64,000 nucleotides of DNA from Variovorax boronicumulans. GTDB lineage: Bacteria; Pseudomonadota; Gammaproteobacteria; Burkholderiales; Burkholderiaceae_C. Each line of letters opens with the position of its first letter. The stretch's first letter is position 1. Positions 45,125-54,076 of the stretch are shown here, in pieces. The position numbers and the translations under genes are program-made. Location: contig NZ_JARXVG010000004.1 of assembly GCF_029892485.1 (NCBI RefSeq), positions 310,001-374,000 on the forward strand, given 5' to 3'. The notes under the pieces were generated by a model that searched no databases, was not told where the DNA came from, and saw only the letters and a program-made list of their open reading frames with translations.

Positions 45125-46261
45125 TCAGCGGCGCTCGACCACCATCGGCGAGATGCGCAGGCCCTCGCGCAGCTGCGTGACGGCCTCGCCGGCCTCGCTG
45201 CGCGAAGCGAACGGCCCGGCCTGCAGGCGGTGCGTGCCGGCCTCGCTGAACACGCGCAGCTGCGGCGCCAGCGAAGGCAGGCCGCGCGCGGCTTGGCTCA
45301 GCAGGCTCTGCGCACCGTCGCGTTCGCGAAAGGCGCCCAGTTGCACCCAGAAACCAGCCACCGCGGCGGAAGACGGCGCGGCAGTTGACGGTGTTACCGG
45401 CGTACGTGCCGGCGCGGCGATCGGTGCCATCGGCGCCAGGTCGGTGACCACGATCGGCTGACGCGGCGGCGGTGGGATGTCCGCTTCGACGGTCTGCGCA
45501 ACGGGCGGTTGTTGCTCCGCGGGCGCCATAACCTGTGTTTGCGGTGCGACGGGCATGGCCGAAGCCTCCGGCGCATTCATCGCCACGGGCGCCACCCAGG
45601 CCGAAGGCACCGGTACCGAGGCAGCCGCTGCGCGCGGTGCAGGTGAGGCTGCCGCATACGCGGTCCCCGAATCGCGTCGCCACGCGCCCGTGCGGATGTC
45701 CTCGTTGGTGATCCGCTCGATCTCCACCGGCGCCACGCCACGCAGCAGGTCCAGCTTGAGCGCGGCCGTGTAGCTCAGGTCGATGATGCGGCCGTCGACG
45801 AAGGGCCCGCGATCGTTCACCCGCACGATCACTTCGCGGCCGTTGGCCGGATTGCGCACCCGCACGTAGCTCGGCAGCGGCAACGTCTTGTGCGCAGCCG
45901 TCATTGCGTACATGTCGTAGGGCTCACCGCTGGAGGTCGATGCGGCGTGGAATTTGCGGCCGTACCACGAGGCCAGTCCCGACTCCTGGAACGGCCGGTC
46001 GTCGGTGATCGGCTGGTAGCCCCGGCCCAGCACCGTGTAAGGCTTGCTGGTGCCGCCGCTGCCACGGATCGGCTCGATGCGAGGCTCGGCGTCGGGCACA
46101 CGGTCCAGGTCCGCGGGGATGTTCGTGCCGGGGCCGTCGCGGCCGCTGGCAACACCGCCGCCGCTGCGTGTGCTGCTCGCGCAGCCGGCCAGGAGGACGG
46201 CGACGGCGACCGCGCAGGCAGCCAGCGCGGTGGTGGCGTGGGCGCGGGCTTCGTCAGCCAA
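45125..46261 (-). CDS. rlpA: Septal ring lytic transglycosylase RlpA family lipoprotein
   Basis: This 378-residue lipoprotein has a lipobox AVLLAGC and a double-psi beta-barrel domain (~95-195: GLASWYGRKFHAASTSSGEPYDMYAMTAAHKTLPLPS, RVNDRGPFVDGRIIDLSYTAA). A Pro/Ala-rich linker follows, then a C-terminal SPOR domain (~300-378: WVQLGAFRERDGAQSLL, LQAGPF) that binds glycan strands lacking stem peptides. RlpA cleaves such strands at the septum. The start overlaps the glnE end by 8 bp, so it is probably translated from the glnE transcript. Confidence 0.93.
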   Translation of the reverse strand: MADEARAHATTALAACAVAVAVLLAGCASSTRSGGGVASGRDGPGTNIPADLDRVPDAEPRIEPIRGSGGTSKPYTVLGRGYQPITDDRPFQESGLASWYGRKFHAASTSSGEPYDMYAMTAAHKTLPLPSYVRVRNPANGREVIVRVNDRGPFVDGRIIDLSYTAALKLDLLRGVAPVEIERITNEDIRTGAWRRDSGTAYAAASPAPRAAAASVPVPSAWVAPVAMNAPEASAMPVAPQTQVMAPAEQQPPVAQTVEADIPPPPRQPIVVTDLAPMAPIAAPARTPVTPSTAAPSSAAVAGFWVQLGAFRERDGAQSLLSQAARGLPSLAPQLRVFSEAGTHRLQAGPFASRSEAGEAVTQLREGLRISPMVVERR

Positions 46262-49058
46262 ATACGGCCTTCCACAGCGCCAGCATGGCTTCGCGTTCCG
46301 CGGCCAGTGCGGGGGGCGTGACCTGCGTCGGCTCTTCGTTCAGGCGGGCGCGATGCTGCACGCGGCGCAGCTCGCGATAGGCCCGTGCCGCGCTGCGGCC
46401 GACGCCTTCGGGCAGCAGCCCCGCCAGTTCGGCGCGCAGCAGCAGCGCGATGTTGCCGACGTTGGGAATCAGCTCGGGATGCTCGGCCGACGACGACAGC
46501 ACCAGGAACTGCACCGCGAACTCGGCATCGACCATGCCGCCGGGGCTGTGCTTCACGTCGAAGCGGTCGGCCTTCACCGGCCGTGCGCCGCGCAGCTTGT
46601 CGCGCATCGCGATGATCTCGGCCTTGAGCGCCTCGCGGTCGCGCGGCGACACCAGCACGGCCTCGCGCACCTGGTCGAAGCGCGCGCCCAGCTCGGCGCC
46701 GTGGTCTGCGCTGCCGAGCACGAAGCGCGCGCGCGTCATGGCCTGATGCTCCCAGGTCCATGCGGTGTTGCTGCCGCGCCGGAGCTGGTACTTCTCGTAG
46801 GCCTCGAAGCTGGTGGTGAGCAGGCCCGAGTTGCCGTTGGGCCGGAGCGCCGTGTCGATCTCGAAGAGGTCGCCTTCGCGCGTCTTCACCGTGAGCCAGT
46901 TGATCAGCTTGCGCACATAGGCCGCATAGACCTCGCCGGCGCGCTCGTCGTCATCGTCGTAGACGAACACGATGTCCAGGTCGCTGCCATAGCCCAGCTC
47001 TTTGCCGCCCAGCTTGCCGTAGCCGATGATCGCGAACTGCGGCACCTCGCGATGGGGGTTGCGCACATGCGGCCAGCACCAGCGGGCGGTCACGCGCAGC
47101 GTGGTGTCGGCCAGCGCGCTCAGGTCGTCGGCCACCTGCTCGACGGTGATGCGGCCATCCACGTCGCGCGCCAGGGTGCGGAACACCTCGGCATGGTGGG
47201 CATGGCGCAGCAGGTTCAACAGGCGCTCTTCGTCGGCTTCGCCGGTGCGGGTGAGCGAGGCGTGGCGTGCCTCCAGCTCGCGCTCGAATTCGTCGGCCAC
47301 GAAGCGGCCGGACAGCATCTCGTCGCTCGCCAGCTCGTCGATCACGCCGGGGTGCTGCATCAGGTAGCGCGCGGGCCACTTCGCGGCGCCCAGGAGGCGC
47401 AGCAGGCGCTCCTGCACGGCAGGCCGCTCGACCAGCAACGCGAGATAGCTCTCGCGGCGCATCAGCGGCTCGATCCAGTCGGCCCAGCGCATGGCGGCAT
47501 CCACATGGCGCGGCGTCTGCCCCGGGCCATCGCCATCGGGCTCCTTCAGCCACTGGCCGGTGCGCTGCACCAGCTGGCGCAGCCGTCCGCGCGTTTCTTC
47601 GCGCAGCGCAAGCACGCGCGGCGTTTCGCACCAGTCGCGGATGCGCTCGGCAAAAACGGGCGGCAGGTCGTCGAGCAGGTCGGCCAGATCGGCGGGCGTT
47701 GCGGCTTTCTTGCCGCTGCATTTGCCGTTGCAGGGCTTCTCGCCGCCGAGCAGCTTGTCGAATTCCTGCGCGACGAATTCCCGGTGGGTGTCCAGCTGCG
47801 CGAGGAAGGGGCAGCAGTCGGCGTAACCCATCGACTGCGCGATCCAGCGCAGGTCGTCGTCGGCCACCGGCAGCACGTGGGTCTGCTGGTCGTCCAGGTA
47901 CTGGATGCGGTGCTCGACGCGGCGCAGGAACTCGTAGGCCAGCGCCAGCGCATCGGCGGTTTCCTGCGGCATCAGGTTGGCGCGTGCCAGGCGCTGCAGC
48001 GCATCGAGCGTGGGCCGCGTGCGCAGCTCGGGGAACTGGCCGCCCCGCACCACCTGCAGGAGCTGCACGGTGAATTCGATCTCGCGGATGCCGCCGCGCG
48101 AGAGCTTCACGTCGTTCGCGCGCTCGGGCCGGCCGGCGCTGCGGCGCGCCGACTGCTCGCGAATCTGCCGGTGCAGCGTGCGCAGCGAATCGAACACGCT
48201 GTAGTCCAGGTAGCGGCGGAACACGAAGGGCAGCACCGCACCGCGCAGGCCCTGCGCGTGGCCGCCGAGCACGATGTCGCGCGGCGCCACCACGCGGCTC
48301 TTCATCCACGCGAAGCGCTCCCACTCGCGGCCCTGCACCTGGAAATACTCTTCGAGCGCATCGAGCGAGACCACGCTCGGCCCCGAGTTGCCGTTGGGCC
48401 GCAGGGCCAGGTCGACGCGGAACACGAAGCCGTGCTCAGTGGTGTCGCCCACCAGTGCATAGATGCGCTTCACCGCGCGAGAGAAGTACTCCTGGTTCGC
48501 GAGACGGCCGCGGCCATCGGCATCGCCTTGGGTTTCGCCGTCGAGGTCGTACAGGTAGATGAGGTCGATGTCGCTCGACACATTGAGCTCGCGCGCACCG
48601 AGCTTGCCCATGCCGATGATCCAGAGCTGCGCGCGCTGGCCGTCGGGGCCGAGCGGCGCGCCATGCACCGCATCGAGCTCGTGGCAGGCATCGGCACAGG
48701 CGATGTCCAGTGCGAATTCGGCCAGCTCGGTGACCGCGGTGGTCACCACGGCGAGGGGGGCCTGCTGGTCGCAATCGAGCGTGACCAGCCGCTCCATCAC
48801 CAGCTGCCTGACAATGCGCAAGGCATCGCCCACCGCGTCACCGCGCTGGCGCAATGCCTCGAAGGCCACGGCCATCGAGTCGCGCCGCGGCTCGCCCGGG
48901 GGAAGCAATGCAAGCTCGGCCGCATACCTGCGTCGCAGGCGCTGGACGAAACGGGAGTAGGAAGAGAACGCGATCTGCGCGTCCGGTGTCGAAGTGGCTG
49001 GCAACTGGTTCACACTGCTATCGGTTTCCGTGGAACCCCTCTGAATGCTGGCGGTCAT
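46254..49058 (-). CDS. glnE: Bifunctional glutamine synthetase adenylyltransferase/deadenylase
   Basis: GlnE adds AMP to, and removes it from, glutamine synthetase under PII control. The 934-residue protein contains two nucleotidyltransferase domains. The N-terminal one (~150-180, IIGMGKLGARELNVSSDIDLIYLYD) is for removal. The C-terminal one (~676-702, IIGYGKLGGKELGYGSDLDIVFVYD) is for addition. Each is followed by an RPNGNSG segment and a helical part. I chose the ATG at 49058, which leaves only 25 bp to the divergent yhdP start; later in-frame starts are possible. A CNGKCSGKK insert near residue 445 is unusual. Confidence 0.95.
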   Translation of the reverse strand: MTASIQRGSTETDSSVNQLPATSTPDAQIAFSSYSRFVQRLRRRYAAELALLPPGEPRRDSMAVAFEALRQRGDAVGDALRIVRQLVMERLVTLDCDQQAPLAVVTTAVTELAEFALDIACADACHELDAVHGAPLGPDGQRAQLWIIGMGKLGARELNVSSDIDLIYLYDLDGETQGDADGRGRLANQEYFSRAVKRIYALVGDTTEHGFVFRVDLALRPNGNSGPSVVSLDALEEYFQVQGREWERFAWMKSRVVAPRDIVLGGHAQGLRGAVLPFVFRRYLDYSVFDSLRTLHRQIREQSARRSAGRPERANDVKLSRGGIREIEFTVQLLQVVRGGQFPELRTRPTLDALQRLARANLMPQETADALALAYEFLRRVEHRIQYLDDQQTHVLPVADDDLRWIAQSMGYADCCPFLAQLDTHREFVAQEFDKLLGGEKPCNGKCSGKKAATPADLADLLDDLPPVFAERIRDWCETPRVLALREETRGRLRQLVQRTGQWLKEPDGDGPGQTPRHVDAAMRWADWIEPLMRRESYLALLVERPAVQERLLRLLGAAKWPARYLMQHPGVIDELASDEMLSGRFVADEFERELEARHASLTRTGEADEERLLNLLRHAHHAEVFRTLARDVDGRITVEQVADDLSALADTTLRVTARWCWPHVRNPHREVPQFAIIGYGKLGGKELGYGSDLDIVFVYDDDDERAGEVYAAYVRKLINWLTVKTREGDLFEIDTALRPNGNSGLLTTSFEAYEKYQLRRGSNTAWTWEHQAMTRARFVLGSADHGAELGARFDQVREAVLVSPRDREALKAEIIAMRDKLRGARPVKADRFDVKHSPGGMVDAEFAVQFLVLSSSAEHPELIPNVGNIALLLRAELAGLLPEGVGRSAARAYRELRRVQHRARLNEEPTQVTPPALAAEREAMLALWKAVFG

Positions 49059-49083
49059 AATTCCCGACACAGCGCGATCCTCA

Positions 49084-52000
49084 ATGAACGACACGGCGTC
49101 TACCCCTTCACGTCTGCTCAAAATCACCGCTGTGACGGCGCGTTGGCTGTTGGGTTTGCTGATCGCCGCATGGCTTCTGCTGGCGCTGTCAGTCGTTGTC
49201 CTACACGCGTGGATTGTGCCGCGAATCGGCGATTTTCGCGGCGCTCTGGAAGCACAGGCTAGCAAGGCCATCGGCGTGCCGGTGCGCATCGGCTCTATCA
49301 CCGCCCGCCCCGAGGGGCTTTTCCCCGCCTTCGAACTGCGCGACGTGGTGCTGCAGGACGCAGACAAGCGCGAGGCCCTTCGCCTCGTGCGCGTGGTGGC
49401 CAGCGTGTCGCCGCGCTCGCTCTGGCGACTCAATTTCGAGCAGCTCTACGTCGAGGGTCCGCAGCTGGACGTGCGCCGCGATGCTCAGGGAAAACTCCAT
49501 GTGGCTGGATTGCACATGGACACCGATACCACCGGAGAGACCCGCGCCGCCGACTGGTTTTTTGCGCAGCGCGAGCTGGTCATCGAAGGCGGCACCGTGC
49601 GCTGGACCGACGAGCAGCGCCAGGCCGAGCCGCTCCTTCTGACCGATGTGCGCTTCGTCGCACGCAACGGCGGCCGCCGCCACGGCATGCGCCTGGATGC
49701 CACGCCGCCTGAGGGCTGGGGCCAGCGCTTCACGCTGCGCGGGCAGTTCCGCCAGCCGCTGCTGTCGGTGCGCACCGGCCGCTGGCAGACCTGGGACGGC
49801 CAGATCTACGCCGACCTGCCCTACATCGACGTCACCCGCCTGGGGCGCTACGTCTCGCTCGACGCGCGCATCCGCGAAGGCAACGGCGCGGTGCGCCTCT
49901 GGGCCGATGTGGAAGACGGCCAGCTCGTGGGCGGCGCAGCCGACCTGGGGCTCAATCGCGTCGATGCCTCGCTCGGCAAGGGGCTGCAGCCGCTGGTTCT
50001 GCGCTCGGTCACCGGGCGCCTGGCAGGCCAGCTGAACAAGGACACCCTCGAGTTTTCGACCACCGCGCTGCAGTTCGACACCTCCGACGGCATGCGCTGG
50101 CCCGGCGGCAACCTCTGGATGCAGCACACGCCAGCCAAGGGCCGCACGCCGGAGAAGGGCGCCTTGCGCGCCGACCGGCTCGACCTGGCCGCGCTGGCGC
50201 TCATCGCCGACCGGCTGCCGCTGGGTGAAGCCACGCACCGCGTGCTCGACAGCTACGCACCGCGCGGGCTGGTCGAGCACATCGACCTGAGCTGGCAGGG
50301 CTCGCTGGGCGCGCCCGACACGTACAAGGCGCGCGGCCGCGTGAGCGGCCTGCGCGTCGCCTCGCAGCCGGCAGAGGCGCCAGCACCGACGCCGACGCCC
50401 GCCAACCCGCCCTCCACTACGGCATCCGCCGCAACACCCCCTCGCGCCCACCCCGGCACCCCCGGCCTGAGCGGTGCCACCGTCGACTTCGACGCGACCC
50501 AGACCGGTGGCACGGCCGCGCTGGCCATTGCGCAGGGCACGCTCGAATTCCCCGGCGTGTTCGAGGAGCCCGTCATCCCCATCGACCGGCTCGCGACCCA
50601 GCTCCAGTGGAAGCTCGACAACGGCAACGCACAGGTACAGGTCGCCAAGCTGCGCTTCGCCAACACCGACGCCGAGGGCGATGCCGAGGCCACATGGCGC
50701 ACCAGCGACCCGGCCGTCTCCAGCGGCAAGGGCCGCTTCCCCGGCGTGCTCGACCTGCAGGGCAAGCTCACCCGCGCCGATGGCACGCGCGTGTTTCGCT
50801 ACCTGCCGCTCGACATTCCCCAGCACACGCGCGACTACGTGCGCGATGCCGTCACCAAGGGCACCGCCAGCATCGTCGATTTCCGCGTGCGCGGCGACCT
50901 GCACGACATGCCGTTCAAGGACCCGAAGCTGGGTGACTTCCGCATTGCGGCCAAGGTGGCGGATGTCAACTACGCCTATGTGCCGCCTTCGCTCGCAGCC
51001 ACGTCGTCGCGCAGCGCAGCGCCCGCCCTGGTGTGGCCGGCACTCACCGGCCTTTCGGGCGAACTGGTGTTCGAGCGCGACAGCATGCTGGTTCGCAACG
51101 CGCGCGGCCGCCTGGTCGGCGCCACCGGTGTCGAGGTGACCAAGGGCGAGGCGCAGATTCCCGAGCTGTCGCACCACGCGCAGGTGCTGCGCGTCGATGT
51201 GCAGGCCAAGGGCCCGCTCGGCGAGGTGTTGCGCGTGGGCGCGCCGCTGGCCGGCGAGACGGGCGAGATCATGCGCACCGCGCGCGCCACCGGCTCGGCC
51301 GACTACAAGCTGCATCTGGAGCTGCCGCTCGCGGCCATGGACAACGCCAAGGTGCAGGCCAGCGTCGCGCTGGCCGACAACGAACTGCAGTTCGTGCCCG
51401 AGGCGCCGTCGCTCACCCACGCCAAGGGCACGCTGAACTTCACCGAAACCGGCTTTGCACTGTCCGGCGTGCAGGCCAGGCTGCTCGGTGGCGACATCCG
51501 CATCGAAGGCAAGGGCCGCTTCACCGGCCCCAACCGCGAAGTCGCGCTGAAGGCGCAGGGCACGGCCACCGCCGAGGGCCTGCGCGGTGCGCGCGAGGCC
51601 GAGTGGCTGGCGCGCATTGCCGGCAAGGCCACCGGCAGCACGCCGTACGCGGCCGCGTTCTCGGTGCGCGACGGCGCCTCCGAACTCCTGCTGACGAGCA
51701 ACCTGCAAGGCATGGCCCTGCAACTCCCCACACCGCTCGTGAAGACCGCCGAGGAGCAGATGCCGCTGCGCATCGAGAAGAAGGTGCTCGCGCGCGAAAC
51801 GCGGCAGGGCGCCACCGTCGCCACGCAGGACCAGCTCTCGCTGGAGCTGGGGCGCATCGGCGCGGCGCAGTTCGTGCGCGACATCTCGGGCGCCGAGGCG
51901 CGCGTGCTGCGCGGCAGCATCGGCGTCGGCCTTGCGGGGGGCGAGACCGCGGGTCTGCCCGACAAGGGCGTCTCGGCGAACGTCAACGTGGCCAAGCTCG

Positions 52001-53262
52001 ACATCGCCGCCTGGGACGCCCTCCTGGGCTCCGCTGCGAGCAGCAGCCCCGCGCCCGAAGCCGCGGGCACGGGGGGCGGGACGGGTGCCGAAGACCCCGC
52101 GCAGGCCTACCTGCCCTCGCGCGTCGCGGTGCGTGCGCAGGAGCTGGGCATTGCCGGCCGCACCCTGCACAACGTGGTGCTGGGCGGCACGCGCGAGGGC
52201 GCGCTGTGGCGCGCCAACATCGACGCCACCGAACTCAGCGGCTATGCCGAATACCGCCACACGCAGGCCGGCCGGCTCTATGCGCGGCTCGCGCGGCTGA
52301 AGATCGCGCCGTCCGAGGCCACCCAGGTCGAGGCCATGCTCGACGAGCAACCCGGCACGCTGCCCGCCCTGGACATCGTGATCGACGATTTCGAGTTGCT
52401 CGGCAAGCGCCTGGGCCGCGCCGAGATCGATGCGGTCAACCGCGGCGGCGCGGGCCGCGAGTGGCTGCTCAACAAGCTGGCCTTCACCATGCCCGAGGCC
52501 AGCTTCGCGGCCAAGGGCACCTGGGCCGCGATCCCCGGCGCCGGTGCCGGCCAGCGCCGCACGGCCATGACCTTCAAGCTGGACATCGCCGATGCCGGCG
52601 ACCTGCTCGCGCGCTTCGGCATGCCCGGCGTGCTGCGGCGCGGCAAGGGGCGGCTCGAGGGCGACGTCAACTGGCGCGGCTCGCCGTTCTCGCTCGACTA
52701 TCCGAGCCTGGGCGGACAGCTGCAGGTCGATGTGGAATCGGGCCAGTTCCTCAAGGCCGACCCGGGGCTGGCCAAGCTGCTCGGCGTGCTGAACCTGCAG
52801 GCGCTGCCGCGCCGGCTCACGCTCGATTTCCGCGACCTGTTCAGCCAGGGCTTCGCCTTCGACTTCATCCGCGGCGACGCGAAGATCAACAAGGGCATCG
52901 CGAGCACCAACAACCTGCAGATGAAGGGCGTCAATGCCGCGGCGCTGATGGACGGCTCGGCCGACATCGTGCGCGAGACGCAGAACCTGCGCGTGGTGGT
53001 GGTGCCCGAGATCAACGCCGGCACTGCCGCGCTGGTGGCCACCGCCATCAACCCGGCCATTGGCCTGGGCACCTTCCTTGCCCAATGGGTGCTGAGCAAG
53101 CCGCTCTCCGCTGCCGCCACACAGGAGTTCCACATCGAGGGCACCTGGGCCGACCCCAAGATCGCCAAGGTGCCGCGCACACTGCAGCTGCAGCCCACCC
53201 TGCCGGGCCAGGGCGGTTCATCGGCCGCCGAAGAAGGCAGGAAAACGGAGACCACGCAATGA
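49084..53262 (+). CDS. yhdP: YhdP-family AsmA-like outer-membrane lipid transport protein
   Basis: This 1392-residue inner-membrane-anchored protein has one N-terminal helix (~17-39, TARWLLGLLIAAWLLLALSVVVLHAW) and a very long periplasmic part of repeating beta-rich segments. It ends in the AsmA-like C-terminal region (GRLEGDVNWRG, LGGQLQVDVESGQFLKADPGLAKLLGVLNLQALPRRL, GTAALVATAINPAIGLGTFLAQ). YhdP with TamB and YdbH bridges the envelope to carry phospholipids to the outer membrane. The frame starts at 49045, but the ATG at 49084 gives the natural membrane anchor. It is coupled to the next gene by ATGA. Confidence 0.93.
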   Translation: MNDTASTPSRLLKITAVTARWLLGLLIAAWLLLALSVVVLHAWIVPRIGDFRGALEAQASKAIGVPVRIGSITARPEGLFPAFELRDVVLQDADKREALRLVRVVASVSPRSLWRLNFEQLYVEGPQLDVRRDAQGKLHVAGLHMDTDTTGETRAADWFFAQRELVIEGGTVRWTDEQRQAEPLLLTDVRFVARNGGRRHGMRLDATPPEGWGQRFTLRGQFRQPLLSVRTGRWQTWDGQIYADLPYIDVTRLGRYVSLDARIREGNGAVRLWADVEDGQLVGGAADLGLNRVDASLGKGLQPLVLRSVTGRLAGQLNKDTLEFSTTALQFDTSDGMRWPGGNLWMQHTPAKGRTPEKGALRADRLDLAALALIADRLPLGEATHRVLDSYAPRGLVEHIDLSWQGSLGAPDTYKARGRVSGLRVASQPAEAPAPTPTPANPPSTTASAATPPRAHPGTPGLSGATVDFDATQTGGTAALAIAQGTLEFPGVFEEPVIPIDRLATQLQWKLDNGNAQVQVAKLRFANTDAEGDAEATWRTSDPAVSSGKGRFPGVLDLQGKLTRADGTRVFRYLPLDIPQHTRDYVRDAVTKGTASIVDFRVRGDLHDMPFKDPKLGDFRIAAKVADVNYAYVPPSLAATSSRSAAPALVWPALTGLSGELVFERDSMLVRNARGRLVGATGVEVTKGEAQIPELSHHAQVLRVDVQAKGPLGEVLRVGAPLAGETGEIMRTARATGSADYKLHLELPLAAMDNAKVQASVALADNELQFVPEAPSLTHAKGTLNFTETGFALSGVQARLLGGDIRIEGKGRFTGPNREVALKAQGTATAEGLRGAREAEWLARIAGKATGSTPYAAAFSVRDGASELLLTSNLQGMALQLPTPLVKTAEEQMPLRIEKKVLARETRQGATVATQDQLSLELGRIGAAQFVRDISGAEARVLRGSIGVGLAGGETAGLPDKGVSANVNVAKLDIAAWDALLGSAASSSPAPEAAGTGGGTGAEDPAQAYLPSRVAVRAQELGIAGRTLHNVVLGGTREGALWRANIDATELSGYAEYRHTQAGRLYARLARLKIAPSEATQVEAMLDEQPGTLPALDIVIDDFELLGKRLGRAEIDAVNRGGAGREWLLNKLAFTMPEASFAAKGTWAAIPGAGAGQRRTAMTFKLDIADAGDLLARFGMPGVLRRGKGRLEGDVNWRGSPFSLDYPSLGGQLQVDVESGQFLKADPGLAKLLGVLNLQALPRRLTLDFRDLFSQGFAFDFIRGDAKINKGIASTNNLQMKGVNAAALMDGSADIVRETQNLRVVVVPEINAGTAALVATAINPAIGLGTFLAQWVLSKPLSAAATQEFHIEGTWADPKIAKVPRTLQLQPTLPGQGGSSAAEEGRKTETTQ

Positions 53263-54074
53263 AAGTCGCAGCCATCCAGATGGTGTCGGCCATCGCCCGC
53301 GAAGCCAACCTCGCGCGCGCCCACGATCTGCTCGCACAGGCCGCCGCGGCGGGCGCCGAGCTCGCGGTGCTGCCCGAGTATTTCTGCATGATGGGCGCGC
53401 GCGACACCGACAAGCTGGGCCTGCGCGAGACGGCCGGCGCGGGCACGGTGCAGGGATTCCTCGCCGATGCGGCGCGCGAGTTCGGCCTGTGGATCGTGGG
53501 CGGCACGCTGCCCATCGAGAGCGCCGATGCCGGGCACGTCTTCAACAGCTCGCTGGCCTTCTCGCCCGAAGGAAAGTGCGTGGCGCGCTACGACAAGATC
53601 CACCTGTTCTTCTTCGACAACGGCACCGAGCGCTACGACGAGCGCCGCGTCATCGCGCCGGGCGCCACGCCGGTCGTGTTCGACCTGCCCTCGCGCGACG
53701 GCCACAACTGGCGCATCGGCATGAGCGTCTGCTATGACCTTCGCTTTCCCGAGCTGTACCGCGCGCTCGCCAAACAGGGTGCCGACCTGCTGCTGGTGCC
53801 CAGCGCCTTCACCCGCACCACAGGCGCCGCCCACTGGGAGGTGCTGCTGCGCGCCCGCGCCATCGAGAACCTCGCCTGGGTGGTGGCGCCCGCGCAGGGC
53901 GGCACGCATGAAAACGGCCGCCAGACCTGGGGCCAGTCGCTCGTCATCGACCCTTGGGGCACGGTGGTGGCGCAGCAGGCCAGCGACGAGGGCGTGGTGC
54001 TGTTCGACATCGACGCCAGGCAGATCGAGCGCACGCGCGCGCAGCTGCCCGTGCTGTCGCACTGCGTTCTCTAG
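53259..54074 (+). CDS. Carbon-nitrogen hydrolase, Nit (deaminated glutathione amidase) type
   Basis: This 271-residue nitrilase-superfamily enzyme has the Glu-Lys-Cys triad in LPEYFCMMG, YDKIHLFFFD and MSVCYDLRFPELYR. It ends in RAQLPVLSH. Close relatives hydrolyse deaminated glutathione, a repair function. The gene overlaps yhdP by 4 bp and the next gene starts 2 bp after its stop, so all are in one operon. The yhdP-nitrilase order is common in betaproteobacteria. Confidence 0.92.
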   Translation: MKVAAIQMVSAIAREANLARAHDLLAQAAAAGAELAVLPEYFCMMGARDTDKLGLRETAGAGTVQGFLADAAREFGLWIVGGTLPIESADAGHVFNSSLAFSPEGKCVARYDKIHLFFFDNGTERYDERRVIAPGATPVVFDLPSRDGHNWRIGMSVCYDLRFPELYRALAKQGADLLLVPSAFTRTTGAAHWEVLLRARAIENLAWVVAPAQGGTHENGRQTWGQSLVIDPWGTVVAQQASDEGVVLFDIDARQIERTRAQLPVLSHCVL

Positions 54075-54076
54075 CA

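Noticed and set aside
46044..49262. Long open frame antisense to glnE
   Set aside because: Same reason: shadow of a well-supported conserved gene, no motif, no ribosome site.
49201..53133. Very long open frame antisense to yhdP (about 1300 codons)
   Set aside because: It mirrors yhdP, with the Ala/Gly/Arg/His/Leu bias typical of the complementary strand of high-G+C genes, and has no recognisable domain.
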